This document shows positions 14,610-25,199 of a stretch of 64,000 nt of DNA, in pieces. Below the pieces are notes generated by a model. That model made no database searches. It had not been told where the DNA came from and saw only the letters and a list, made by a program, of their open reading frames with translations. The stretch comes from Streptomyces sp. NBC_01260 (lineage in GTDB: Bacteria > Actinomycetota > Actinomycetes > Streptomycetales > Streptomycetaceae): NCBI RefSeq assembly GCF_036226405.1, contig NZ_CP108464.1, positions 5,642,001-5,706,000 of the forward strand. Direction: 5' to 3'. Every line of letters begins with the position of its first letter. Position 1 is the first letter of the stretch. Made by a program: the position numbers and the translations under genes.

Positions 14610-15755
14610 ATGACCTTCGACGCGAGCGAGACCCCCGCCCTGGACAACGACCCCCATGCCAACGACGCGGCCCCGTACGGCGGCGGTGACCCGTACGCCG
14701 ACTACCGCACCACCGACCTCCCCTTCACCGAGCTGGTCGACCTCGCCGACCGGCGCCTCGGCGCGGGTGTGATCGCCGCCAACGACGAGTTCTTCGCCCA
14801 GCGCGAGAACCTCCTGGTCAGGGAGCGTGCGGTCTTCGACCCGGAGCACTTCGGCCACAAGGGCAAGATCATGGACGGCTGGGAGACCCGCCGCCGCCGC
14901 GGCGCGGACGCCGCCCATCCCTTCCCGGCCCCCGACGAGCACGACTGGGCGCTGATCCGCCTCGGTGCCCCCGGCATCATCCGCGGCCTCGTCGTCGACA
15001 CCGCCCACTTCCGCGGCAACTACCCGCAGCGCGTCTCGGTCCAGGCGGCATCGGTGCCGGGCTCGCCCGGCCCCGAAGCGCTCCTCGCCGACGACGTCAA
15101 GTGGGACGAGATCGTCCCGCCGACCCCCGTACGCGGCCACGCCGCCAACGGCTTCGAGATCACCGGCGGCCGCCGCTACACCCACCTGCGCCTCTGCCAG
15201 CACCCCGACGGCGGCATCGCCCGCCTCCGGGTGCACGGCGAGGTGGTCCCCGACCCGGCCTGGCTCGCGGCACTCGGCACGTTCGACCTGATCTCGGTCC
15301 TGAACGGCGGCAGCTACGAGGACGCCTCCGACCGCTTCTACTCCTCGCCGACCCAGATCATCCTGCCCGGCACCTCCCGCAAGATGGACGACGGCTGGGA
15401 GAACCGCCGCCGCCGGGTCCGCGACACCAACGACTGGGTGCGCTTCCGGCTGCCCGCCCAGGGCGCGGTCCGCGCGGTCGAGATCGACACGGCCTACCTC
15501 AAGGGGAACGCGGCCGGCTGGATCTCCCTCCAGGGCCGCAACGGCGAGACGGGCGAGTGGTTCGAGATCATCCCCCGCACCAGGCTCCAGCCCGACACCC
15601 CGCACCGCTTCCCGCTCCGCGCCCAGGCCGTGGTCACCCACGTCCGCCTGGACGCCTTCCCCGACGGCGGTGTGGCGCGGATGCGCCTGCACGGCTCGCT
15701 GACGGAGTCCGGCGCGGCCGCACTGGCCGCCCGCTACGAGGAGTCGGGCGCGTAG
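14610..15755 (+). CDS. alc: Allantoicase
   Basis: 381 residues made of two homologous jelly-roll domains, as in known allantoicases (about 330-400 aa). Each repeat carries a matching motif: KIMDGWETRRRR near 85 and KMDDGWENRRRR near 262, each followed by a GN and G-I/V-AR/M-RL-HG strand pattern (GGIARLRVHGE, GGVARMRLHGS). The enzyme hydrolyses allantoate to ureidoglycolate and urea in purine catabolism. ATG at 14610 is chosen; GTG at 14601 is possible and neither has a strong ribosome site. No other allantoin-pathway gene is in the window; the nearest upstream partners are the LysR regulator and permease. Confidence 0.92.
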   Translation: MTFDASETPALDNDPHANDAAPYGGGDPYADYRTTDLPFTELVDLADRRLGAGVIAANDEFFAQRENLLVRERAVFDPEHFGHKGKIMDGWETRRRRGADAAHPFPAPDEHDWALIRLGAPGIIRGLVVDTAHFRGNYPQRVSVQAASVPGSPGPEALLADDVKWDEIVPPTPVRGHAANGFEITGGRRYTHLRLCQHPDGGIARLRVHGEVVPDPAWLAALGTFDLISVLNGGSYEDASDRFYSSPTQIILPGTSRKMDDGWENRRRRVRDTNDWVRFRLPAQGAVRAVEIDTAYLKGNAAGWISLQGRNGETGEWFEIIPRTRLQPDTPHRFPLRAQAVVTHVRLDAFPDGGVARMRLHGSLTESGAAALAARYEESGA

Positions 15756-15778
15756 TTCCGCCCGGTACCCCCCGCTCC

Positions 15779-15820
15779 CGCCCGGCGGACGGCTGCGCTG
15801 CTGCGCCTGCCCGCCGGGCG
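15779..15820. terminator. Bidirectional terminator between allantoicase and pepN
   Basis: Perfect 10-bp arms CGCCCGGCGG and CCGCCGGGCG around a 22-base loop, lying between two convergent genes. Confidence 0.7.
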
Positions 15821-15833
15821 GTTTCCAAGAGGG

Positions 15834-18410
15834 CTACGCGGTCGTTGCCGCCGCGTCCGCCGCACGGGCCCTCAGCGCCCGCTCCACACCCGAACGGGAC
15901 TCCGAGATCAGCCGGCGCAGGGCCGCGCTCGGCTCGGCCGAGGCCAGCCAGGCGTCCGTGGCGTCCAGGGTCTCCTGCGAGACCTGGAGCGCCGGGTACA
16001 GACCGATGGCGACCTGCTGGGCCATCTCGTGGCTGCGCGAGTCCCAGACGTCCTTCACCGCGGTGAAGAACTTCTCCGTGTACGGAGCCAGCAGCTCGTG
16101 CTGGTCGGTCTGGACGAAGCCGCCGATGACCGCCTCCTGGAGGGAGTTCGGCAGCTTGTCGGACTCGACGACCGAGGCCCACGCCTCCGCCTTCGCCTCC
16201 TGGGAGGGACGCGCCGCACGGGCGGACGCCGCGTGGCGCTCGCCCGCCGCCGTCCGGTCGCGCTCGTACTCGGCGGCGATCTCGTCCTCGTCCAGCAGCC
16301 CCGTCGCGGCAAGCCGCTGGACGAAGGCCCAGCGCAGCTCGGTGTCCACGGCCAGGCCCTCGATCGCCTCGGTGCCGTCGAGCAGCGACTGGAGCAGATC
16401 GAGCTGCTGGGGGTTGCGGGCCGTGGCCGCGAAGGCACGGGCCCAGGCCAGCTGGTGGTCGCTGCCCGGCTCCGCCGCACGCAGGTGCGCGAGCGTCGCC
16501 TCGGTCCACTGGGTCAGCCCCGCCTCACGCCACTGGGGCGCCGAGTACAGGTCCAGCGCCATCTTCACCTGGCGGTGCAGCGACTGGACGACGCCGATGT
16601 CCGACTCCTTGCCGACACCGGACAGGACGAGCGACAGGTAGTCCCGCGTGGCCAGCTCGCCGTCCCGGGTCATGTCCCAGGCGGAGGCCCAGCACAGGGC
16701 GCGCGGGAGCGACTCGGCGAAGTCGCCCAGGTGCTCCGTGACGACCCGCAGCGACTCCTCGTCGAGCCGGACCTTCGCGTACGACAGGTCGTCGTCGTTG
16801 AGCAGGACCACGGCGGGACGGGCGGCGCCGGCCGGGAACGGCACAGTGGTGCGCTCGCCGTCGACGTCCAGCTCGATCCGGTCCGTACGGACCAGCTTCC
16901 CGGCCGCGTCGAGCTCGTAGCAGCCGATGGCGATCCGGTGCGGGCGCAGCGTCGGCTCGCCCTTCGCCCCGGCGGGCAGGGCGGGCGCCTCCTGGAGCAC
17001 GGTGAACGAGGTGACACGGCCGTCGCCGTCCGTCTCGATCTCCGGGCGCAGGATGTTGATGCCGGCCGTCTCCAGCCACGCCTTCGACCAGGTCCTCAGA
17101 TCGCGGCCGGAGGTCTCCTCCAGCGCGCCCAGCAGGTCCGACAGCTGGGTGTTGCCGAAGGCGTGCGCCTTGAAGTAGGCCTGGACGCCCTTGAAGAACT
17201 CGTCCATGCCGACGTACGCCACCAGCTGCTTCAGGACCGAGGCGCCCTTGGCGTACGTGATGCCGTCGAAGTTGACCAGGACGTCGTCCAGGTCACGGAT
17301 GTCGGCCATGATCGGGTGCGTCGAGGGCAGCTGGTCCTGCCGGTACGCCCAGGTCTTCATGGTGTTGGCGAACGTGGTCCAGGAGTGCGGCCACGCCGAG
17401 CCCTCGGCGTACGCCAGGCAGGCGATCGAGGTGTAGGTGGCGAACGACTCGTTCAGCCAGAGGTCGTTCCACCATTCCATGGTGACGAGGTCGCCGAACC
17501 ACATGTGGGCCAGCTCGTGCAGGATCGTCTCGGCCCGCGTCTCGTACGCCGCGTCCGTCACCTTGGAGCGGAACACGTACTGGTCGCGGATGGTGACCGC
17601 GCCCGCGTTCTCCATCGCGCCCGCGTTGAACTCCGGGACGAAGAGCTGGTCGTACTTGGCGAAGGGGTACGCGTAGTCGAACTTCTCCTGGAACCAGTCG
17701 AAGCCCAGCCGGGTCACGTCGAAGATCGCGTCCGCGTCGAGGTACTCGGCGAGCGACGGGCGGCAGTAGATGCCCAGCGGGACGGACTGGCCGTCCTTCT
17801 CGTAGCTGCTGTGCACCGAGTGGTACGGGCCGGCGATCAGCGCGGTGATGTACGTGGAGATACGCGGCGTCGGCTCGAAGGACCAGATGTCGTCCCGGGG
17901 CTCCGGCGTCGGTGAGTTGGAGACCACGGTCCACCCGGCCGGGGCCTTCACGGTGAACCGGAACGTCGCCTTCAGATCGGGCTGTTCGAAGCTGGCGAAG
18001 ACGCGGCGCGCGTCCGGCACCTCGAACTGGGTGTAGAGGTAGGCCTGCTGGTCGACGGGGTCGACGAACCGGTGCAGGCCCTCACCCGTGTTGGTGTACG
18101 AGCAGTCGGCGACGACCTTCAGCTCGTTGGAGCCCGCCGCCAGGTGCGCCAGAGTGATCCGGGAATCGCGGAACACGGCCGCGACATCCAGGGCCTTGCC
18201 GTTCAGCTCGACCTCGTGCACGGCCGGGGCGACCAGGTCGATGAAGGTCTCCGCGCCGGCTTCGGCGGATTCGAAGCGCACGGTGGTGACGGACCGGTAG
18301 GTCCCGCCCTCCTGCGCTCCGGAGAGGTCGAGATCGATCTCGTACGCGTCCACGGTCAGCAGGCGCGCCCGCTCCTGTGCCTCTTCGCGGGTCAGATTCG
18401 TGCCAGGCAC
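15834..18410 (-). CDS. pepN: Aminopeptidase N (M1 family)
   Basis: 858 residues, matching the length I recall for Streptomyces lividans PepN. GTG at 18410 has AAGGAG 8 bases upstream. The exopeptidase motif GAMEN is at 264-268 and the zinc site HELAHMWFGD begins at 298 with the distal glutamate in LWLNESFA. The ERAP1-like helical C-terminal domain occupies the last 300 residues. The enzyme removes N-terminal residues from peptides in the cytosol; no signal peptide is present. A second, similar M1 gene lies 7 kb away. It converges with allantoicase and diverges from the DUF1203 gene. Confidence 0.96.
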   Translation of the reverse strand: MPGTNLTREEAQERARLLTVDAYEIDLDLSGAQEGGTYRSVTTVRFESAEAGAETFIDLVAPAVHEVELNGKALDVAAVFRDSRITLAHLAAGSNELKVVADCSYTNTGEGLHRFVDPVDQQAYLYTQFEVPDARRVFASFEQPDLKATFRFTVKAPAGWTVVSNSPTPEPRDDIWSFEPTPRISTYITALIAGPYHSVHSSYEKDGQSVPLGIYCRPSLAEYLDADAIFDVTRLGFDWFQEKFDYAYPFAKYDQLFVPEFNAGAMENAGAVTIRDQYVFRSKVTDAAYETRAETILHELAHMWFGDLVTMEWWNDLWLNESFATYTSIACLAYAEGSAWPHSWTTFANTMKTWAYRQDQLPSTHPIMADIRDLDDVLVNFDGITYAKGASVLKQLVAYVGMDEFFKGVQAYFKAHAFGNTQLSDLLGALEETSGRDLRTWSKAWLETAGINILRPEIETDGDGRVTSFTVLQEAPALPAGAKGEPTLRPHRIAIGCYELDAAGKLVRTDRIELDVDGERTTVPFPAGAARPAVVLLNDDDLSYAKVRLDEESLRVVTEHLGDFAESLPRALCWASAWDMTRDGELATRDYLSLVLSGVGKESDIGVVQSLHRQVKMALDLYSAPQWREAGLTQWTEATLAHLRAAEPGSDHQLAWARAFAATARNPQQLDLLQSLLDGTEAIEGLAVDTELRWAFVQRLAATGLLDEDEIAAEYERDRTAAGERHAASARAARPSQEAKAEAWASVVESDKLPNSLQEAVIGGFVQTDQHELLAPYTEKFFTAVKDVWDSRSHEMAQQVAIGLYPALQVSQETLDATDAWLASAEPSAALRRLISESRSGVERALRARAADAAATTA

Positions 18411-18523
18411 GCGGTCATCTCCTTGGTGTGTGATGTTTCCGGTCATCCTTCCACGTGACCTGTACCCAAGGCGATGTCCGTTTTCCGCCGGACCGGGCGG
18501 GTGGGGCGGGTCATTCTCGCTGT

Positions 18524-19024
18524 ATGACCAGTTACGAGGCACGCGCGATCGACCCGGCCGCGCTCAAGGAACTGCGCAAGACCGATGACGCGGAACGCCC
18601 CTGCGTCCCGTACACCGCCACGGACGCGGGCAGCCCGCTGCGCTGCTGCCTGCGGGGCAGCGAGGTGGGGGAGCGCATTGCCCTCGTCTCCTACGCGCCG
18701 CTGCGCCGCTGGGCGGCCATGACCTGGGCGAGGCCGGGGGCGTACGACGAGCAGGGCCCGGTCTTCATCCATGCCGAGGAGTGCGACGGGCCGGCGCCCG
18801 GCAGGACCGGCTATCCGTTCTCCCGGGCGGGTGCGCTGCGCACCGTGCGGCGCTACGACGCGGACGGGCACATCGTCGGCGGCCGGCTGATGGAGATCCC
18901 GGCGGACGAGGAGCGGGGGTACGACGAGGCCATCGCGGAGGCCTTCGCCGATCCGGAGGTGGCGCTGGTGCACGTACGGGCCGTGGAGTACGGGTGCTTC
19001 CACTTCGCGGTGCTACGGGACTGA
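18524..19024 (+). CDS. DUF1203 domain protein
   Basis: 166 residues; the whole chain resembles DUF1203, with the typical CLR/GE..L.SY.P....PWAETGP-like segment seen here as CCLRGSEVGERIALVSYAPL and the end AVEYGCFHFAVLRD. The function is not known. The ATG at 18524 has no ribosome site; CATTCT with a 6-base gap may be a leaderless promoter. The gene diverges from pepN and converges on asd across a very strong terminator. Confidence 0.8.
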   Translation: MTSYEARAIDPAALKELRKTDDAERPCVPYTATDAGSPLRCCLRGSEVGERIALVSYAPLRRWAAMTWARPGAYDEQGPVFIHAEECDGPAPGRTGYPFSRAGALRTVRRYDADGHIVGGRLMEIPADEERGYDEAIAEAFADPEVALVHVRAVEYGCFHFAVLRD

Positions 19025-19127
19025 CACCAGTGGTAGCCGCACCGTTCCTGCCATGGGTGGGATGTCAGGCATGAAGATCAGTGTGAGCCTGCCGCGGGAG
19101 GATGTCGCCTTCGGCCACGGGCGCGCA

Positions 19128-19184
19128 CACGCACGAGGAGGGGCGGGCCACCGGAACCCGGTGGCCCGCCCCTCCTCGTGCGTG
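19128..19184. terminator. Very strong bidirectional terminator
   Basis: Perfect 27-bp arms (19128-19154 and 19158-19184) with a 3-base loop, between the convergent DUF1203 and asd genes. This is one of the longest perfect stems in the window. Confidence 0.9.
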
Positions 19185-19200
19185 GACGGAGAAGCGGGTG

Positions 19201-20406
<1,206 letters not shown>

Positions 20407-23400
20407 CTACGGCGTGACCTTCTCGATCACGACGCTGCCGGTGCCCGCCGCGGTGCCCCGCGCGTTCACCAGCTGGACCTCGCCGAAGAACTGCCGGCCC
20501 TCGGGGGCCGCCCCGGCGACCGCGACCTCGGCGCCGACCTGCGCCGATGCACCGGCGGCCAGGTTGACGGCCTTCGACTCGTCGACGGAGATCGTGCCGA
20601 GCGACGGCGTGTAGTACACGTCGCGGTAGCCGTACTCGGTGGTCCCGGCCGGGACGTCGTAGCCCTCGACGACGACCGTGTACGTGCCGGCGGTGGGCTT
20701 CACCAGACTGACCGCCTCCTCGGAGCCGGCCGTGGTGGAGGAGCCCACCTGGGTGGCGCCCTTGTAGACGTACATGTCGAGGTCGGCGTTGGCGTCCGCG
20801 GTGCTTCCGATGGCGACGTCCAGCTTCTCGACGCCCTCACCGATGGTGACCGTGGTGGTCCGGGTGTCGCCGGTGCCGATCGACGGGCGGTCGACCTTGG
20901 CCGAGCCCAGCGAGCCGCCCTTGAGCCTGCCTTCCAGGGCGCCCGCGTTGTTGGTGACGGTCCAGTCCACCGTGGCCGGGGTGCCGATCTTCGCCTCGGC
21001 GATGGTCTGCACCGCCGGGTCGAAGGTCGCGCCGAGCAGCGAGACATCCAGCTTGTACGGGTTGTCCAGCAGCGGCGACGTACGCCGGGCCTCGACCTCG
21101 ATCTCCCAGACACCGGCCTGCGGCTTGGCGTACGAGCGCGCGTCGGGGCGGCAGGTGTTGGCCGGGTTCTCGTAGTTCGGGTAGCAGAACGGCGTCCCGC
21201 TGTTCTCCACCGCGACCCCGTACGGGTGGATGGAGATGAAGCGGGTCTGGCTGCCCGAGCGCAGGGCGCTCATCGCGACCTCAAGGGTCTTGGCGCCCTC
21301 CGGCACGTTCACGAAGTACGACGTGGTGCCGTTGCGCTGCACGGAGCCGGACGCCTTGAACGCGTAGCCCGGCTTCACCAGGTCCTTGGCGACGACGACC
21401 GTGGTGAGGATCTGCTGGTCCACACCGGAGGTCTTCGCGTCGTCGAGCTGGAGGATCGCACTGTGCACGCCCGCGCTGCCCGGCTTCGCCTGGACCTTGA
21501 CCGTCACCGGCTTGCCGAGCGGCAGCGAGACGTCCGGGGAACCGGTCAGCTTGAAGGTGCCGTCGTTGTACTTCCACGACAGCTTGTGCTTGACGTCCTT
21601 GTCCGGGCCCGTGGTGCGGGTGACCGTGACGTCGTACGACTTCTTCTGGCCGGCCTTGAGGCCGCCCTCGCGGTCGTACAGGCCGGTACCGAAGCCCGGG
21701 GTCTTCAGCGCGAAGTCGATCGCGGTGTCGACCGGGGCCTTGACCTTGTACTCGTGCGCCGGGGCGCCCTGCTTCTGGATCTGCTTCCAGGCGCCGATGA
21801 TGTCGATCAGACCGGCACCCTGGGCGTGCGCGGGCACTCCCTTGATCTGGGTGGCGGTGCTGGTCAGCGCGGTGCGCAGATCGGCCGGGGGCAGCTCGAT
21901 GTGCTTCTGCTTCGCGGCGGACAGCAGCAGCGCCGTCGCACCGGCGGCCTGCGGCGAGGCCATCGACGTGCCCTGGAGCATGGAGTAGCCGGCGGGAAGC
22001 GAGTAGCCCGACTCCTTGACCGGCGAACCGGGCAGCCAGGTCTGCGTCGAGTTGATCGACGCACCGGGCGCCGTCAGGGTCGGCGTGAAGCCGCCGTCCT
22101 CACGCGGACCGCGCGAGGAGAACGGCAGCATGTCGTACTTCTTGGTGACGCCGGAGCCGTAGTTGGCGGCCCAGGTCTCCTTGGAGATGGACGCGCCGAC
22201 CGAGATGACGTGGTCGGCCAGGCCGGGGTCACCGATGGTGTTGACGCCCGGACCGTCGTTGCCGGCCGAGATGACCAGCTGGACGCCGTAGATGTCGATG
22301 AGGCGCTTGTACAGCTCCGCGCGGGCGTTGTTGCCGTCGTTCAGCGGCGGCAGGCCGCCGATCGACATGTTGACGACATCGACACCGCGGTTCACGACGA
22401 GGTCGATCATGCCCTCGGTGAGCGCGATGTTGGTGCAGCCGCCGGACCAGGTGCAGGCGCGCGAGGAGACGATCTTCGCGCCGGGCGCGGCACCGTTCAT
22501 CTTGCCGCCGAACAGGCCGTTCGCGGCGGTGATGCCGGCGACGTGCGTGCCGTGCTCGGACTCGATGACACCGATGCTGACGTAGTCGGAGGTGTCCCCG
22601 GCGGCGTTGTAGACGACCTTCTTGCGGGTCTCGACGACGAACGGGATGCGCTCGACGACATCGGTGCGCGGGTCGTCCTTGCCGAAGTAGGAGACCTGGT
22701 GCTTCTCCTTGTACGGCTTCAGGACGGCGTCGTCGGAGAAGTCCGCGTTGTTGTTCAGGTCCACCCGGGTGGTGCCGGTGACCGGGTCGTACAGCACGGC
22801 CCACACGTCGGTGGTGTCGCCGTCGCGGTTCAGGTCGCCCGCCATGTCGCCGCCCTTGGTGGCGGCCTCGGCGAACAGGCTGATCCTGTACGAGCCCTTG
22901 GGCGCGGAGTAGGTGCGGCCCTTGTAGGTGAACGTCGGGCCGGACACGGCGTCCGTCATCCGCAGCCAGGTGCCGTCGCCGTCACTGACCGGGTCGGTGG
23001 CCGTCACCCAGTCGGTGATCTTGCGCTCGCCGGTGGTGGTCTTCTGGAGGGCCGGGTGAGCGATGTCGACGCCCGCGTCCAGAACGCCGATGGTCACGCC
23101 CCGGCCGTCGGCCTTCGGGTGCTGCTCGACGAAGCTGACCGCGCCCGTCTCGAACGACGGGTTGTACGGGTTCTTCGCCGGCGTCTTCCTGCCGGGCGCC
23201 GGGTAGCTGCCCGTCGACTTCGCCTTGGCCTTGGTGCCGGTCGCCCGGTCGGCCGCGGGGGTCGGGTCGTCCAGCATGATCTCCTGCTTGAGATCGATGC
23301 CGTGGACGGAGCTCAGCTTCGACGCCGCCTTGATGGTGGCCTCGGCGCTCGCGGTCGGCACGGTCACCCGTACGTACCCGAGCCTGTCGTACGCGCGCCC

Positions 23401-23712
23401 CAGCACGGAGCCCTTGACGGCGTCCAGTTGCTTGGTGACCTGCTCGGTCGCACCGGGCGCGGTGGCGACCATCATCGTGATGTTCTTCTCGCCCTTGGCC
23501 CGTGCCTTGGCGAGCACATCGGCGTCGGCCGTGCCGAGCTTGTCCGCCGTGGCGTTCCCGGCGGCGGCCTTGACGGGGGCGGTTGCCGGGTCGTCGGCGG
23601 CGAAGACGGGGGCGACGCCGGTGGCGGCCAGTGCGGCCACCAGGCCGGCGGCGGCCGCGACTCGGGCCGCGCGTCTCGCTCCGGGTATGTAACCGGGGGA
23701 TTCGGAGGTCAT
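20407..23712 (-). CDS. Secreted S8-family serine peptidase (subtilase)
   Basis: 1101 residues from ATG at 23712 (another ATG at 23718 is too close to AGGG). A Sec signal (ARRAARVAAAAGLVAALAAT, then VFAAD) spans about 1-38, followed by an inhibitor-like prodomain to about 150. The catalytic triad is Asp212 (GVLDAGVD), His387 (SEHGTHVAG) and Ser583 (QGTSMASP); more than 170 residues lie between Asp and His, a long insert typical of large actinobacterial subtilases. C-terminal beta domains follow, including a PPC-like segment (about 930-1040). It is an extracellular protease that probably feeds on external protein. A 15-bp terminator follows. Confidence 0.93.
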   Translation of the reverse strand: MTSESPGYIPGARRAARVAAAAGLVAALAATGVAPVFAADDPATAPVKAAAGNATADKLGTADADVLAKARAKGEKNITMMVATAPGATEQVTKQLDAVKGSVLGRAYDRLGYVRVTVPTASAEATIKAASKLSSVHGIDLKQEIMLDDPTPAADRATGTKAKAKSTGSYPAPGRKTPAKNPYNPSFETGAVSFVEQHPKADGRGVTIGVLDAGVDIAHPALQKTTTGERKITDWVTATDPVSDGDGTWLRMTDAVSGPTFTYKGRTYSAPKGSYRISLFAEAATKGGDMAGDLNRDGDTTDVWAVLYDPVTGTTRVDLNNNADFSDDAVLKPYKEKHQVSYFGKDDPRTDVVERIPFVVETRKKVVYNAAGDTSDYVSIGVIESEHGTHVAGITAANGLFGGKMNGAAPGAKIVSSRACTWSGGCTNIALTEGMIDLVVNRGVDVVNMSIGGLPPLNDGNNARAELYKRLIDIYGVQLVISAGNDGPGVNTIGDPGLADHVISVGASISKETWAANYGSGVTKKYDMLPFSSRGPREDGGFTPTLTAPGASINSTQTWLPGSPVKESGYSLPAGYSMLQGTSMASPQAAGATALLLSAAKQKHIELPPADLRTALTSTATQIKGVPAHAQGAGLIDIIGAWKQIQKQGAPAHEYKVKAPVDTAIDFALKTPGFGTGLYDREGGLKAGQKKSYDVTVTRTTGPDKDVKHKLSWKYNDGTFKLTGSPDVSLPLGKPVTVKVQAKPGSAGVHSAILQLDDAKTSGVDQQILTTVVVAKDLVKPGYAFKASGSVQRNGTTSYFVNVPEGAKTLEVAMSALRSGSQTRFISIHPYGVAVENSGTPFCYPNYENPANTCRPDARSYAKPQAGVWEIEVEARRTSPLLDNPYKLDVSLLGATFDPAVQTIAEAKIGTPATVDWTVTNNAGALEGRLKGGSLGSAKVDRPSIGTGDTRTTTVTIGEGVEKLDVAIGSTADANADLDMYVYKGATQVGSSTTAGSEEAVSLVKPTAGTYTVVVEGYDVPAGTTEYGYRDVYYTPSLGTISVDESKAVNLAAGASAQVGAEVAVAGAAPEGRQFFGEVQLVNARGTAAGTGSVVIEKVTP

Positions 23713-23894
23713 CAGCATCCCTGTATGTGAAAGAGAGAGTCCGGAAATCGGTACCGGATGACCGCTCACCCTTTCGTAAATGACAGGGGTTTGTGGAGAG
23801 TTGTGGTGGGAGAGTTGTGTACATGGCGGACTTCCGCCACTGTGGCCGAAGCGTCACGAGGGACGAAACGGTGGATACGAGGTCACTGGGAGTC

Positions 23895-24962
23895 TCACCG
23901 GGGCAGGATCACCACGCACGCGGCCGGCTCGCGCGCGGCCGCCGCCATCAGCGCCGTCCGCACCACGACCGCCTGCTGCTCCAACGCCTCGCGCAGCTTC
24001 CTCGGGGAGAGGTGGACGACGGTGACCCCGAGCCGTTCCAGGTGCTCGCGCCGGGCGGCGTACGCGGACCACTCCGCCTCGTGCTCCTCCTGCCGGCGGT
24101 CGTCGCCGAGCCGGCTGTACCGCGGGGCCCTGGTGTCCAGTTCGAGGGCGACCGCCTCCTCGGGCCAGTAGGCGTCGACCCCGCCCAGATGCGGGCCGCC
24201 GGGCAGTCTCAGGTCCACGTTCCACAGCGGTTCCGGCAGTTCGTACCCCCGCACCAGGTCGTACAGCCGGTCCTCGGCCAGCGCCCGGCCCTCGGCGAGC
24301 AGCGAGTCCACCGCGTTCACCACCTGGGGGCGACCCAGCACCTTGGCCCGGTTCAGCTCGCCGACCACGACGGCCGGTTCGCAGTGACCGTCGCGGACCG
24401 CCTCGGTGAGCAGCCGGCGTACGGCGAACGCGTCGGCGAGCCCGGCGACCGCATCCGCCAGCGCGCGGGCCACCGGGGCCACCGGCAGCCCGTCCAGCAG
24501 CTCGGGCTCCGGCAGCTCGGACGTGCGCACCAGGCGGGCGTACCGGACCGACCGCGGCCGCCGGCCCCGCGGCACCAGCACGTCGATCCGGTCCAGGGAG
24601 ACGGCGGGCGGCGCGGCGGCGAACCCGTGGAGTGAGAGCGCGGCGAGTCCGGTGACCATCGCCTCGCCGTACGCGGGGTCGGCGCCACCGGTCCGCGCCC
24701 CCGCGGCCCGCCGGGCGGAGACCGGTGGCCGTCCCGCGTGCAGCAGGGCGGACCGCAGCCGCTCCCGGCCGCTGAGCGGTCCCGGGTGCAGCACATAGAC
24801 ACCGGGCAGCGGCTGCTGCCACGGACCACCGGTCCGGCACTGCCCGGCGGCCTGCGCGGCGGAGACGCCGCAGGCCTTCAACTGGGCGGCGGAGAGCACG
24901 CGTTGCCGCACATCGGAGGTGATTCGGAGAGGGCAGGGGGAGAGCGGGGTGTTCTGGGTCAT
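23895..24962 (-). CDS. AbiEi-antitoxin-like / DUF559-like protein
   Basis: 355 residues from ATG at 24962 (GTG at 24986 is possible; neither has a clear ribosome site). The N-terminus (VLSAAQLKACGVSAAQ, QPLPGVYVLHPGP) resembles the winged-helix start of AbiEi-like antitoxin domains. The C-terminus (GGVDAYWPEEAVALELD, then RREHLERLGVTVVHL) looks like the PD-(D/E)xK-type fold of DUF559/Vsr-like proteins, with D, E and D in the expected places. No toxin partner is adjacent. Similar solitary proteins are frequent in streptomycetes, and I do not know their role. Confidence 0.7.
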   Translation of the reverse strand: MTQNTPLSPCPLRITSDVRQRVLSAAQLKACGVSAAQAAGQCRTGGPWQQPLPGVYVLHPGPLSGRERLRSALLHAGRPPVSARRAAGARTGGADPAYGEAMVTGLAALSLHGFAAAPPAVSLDRIDVLVPRGRRPRSVRYARLVRTSELPEPELLDGLPVAPVARALADAVAGLADAFAVRRLLTEAVRDGHCEPAVVVGELNRAKVLGRPQVVNAVDSLLAEGRALAEDRLYDLVRGYELPEPLWNVDLRLPGGPHLGGVDAYWPEEAVALELDTRAPRYSRLGDDRRQEEHEAEWSAYAARREHLERLGVTVVHLSPRKLREALEQQAVVVRTALMAAAAREPAACVVILPR

Positions 24963-25018
24963 GCTCCGGGGTATCCCGCGCGCCACCGGGGCCGTAACCC
25001 CTGTTACAGGCCCGTCGA

Positions 25019-25068
25019 CATTTCAGGACAACACCGTCCTGAAGTACGGGAGTTCGACAGTCGAAATG
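25019..25068. promoter_or_regulatory. Nested inverted repeats before the AbiEi-like gene
   Basis: TTCAGGAC-N6-GTCCTGAA (25022-25043) is followed by TTCGA-CAG-TCGAA (25053-25065), and CATTTC (25019-25024) pairs with GAAATG (25063-25068). The set lies about 60-105 bp upstream of the gene at 24962 and could be an operator. Confidence 0.45.
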
Positions 25069-25148
25069 GCCCGCCCCGCCAGGGATTGCGAACCGGCCGG
25101 AGGGGCGCGCCCACCCTGGGCGAGCGCCTCCCGCCCACGCCCCCGGGA

Positions 25149-25188
25149 CCCGTCCGGCGGTCAGGGATCACACCCCTCGCCGGACGGG
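25149..25188 (-). terminator. Terminator of the second M1 aminopeptidase gene
   Basis: Perfect 11-bp arms CCCGTCCGGCG and CGCCGGACGGG with an 18-base loop, 12 bp beyond the stop codon. Confidence 0.7.
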
Positions 25189-25199
25189 CCGGAACAGGC

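Noticed and set aside
16029..17915. 628-codon open frame opposite pepN
   Set aside because: Same shadow effect; pepN on the minus strand is fully supported.
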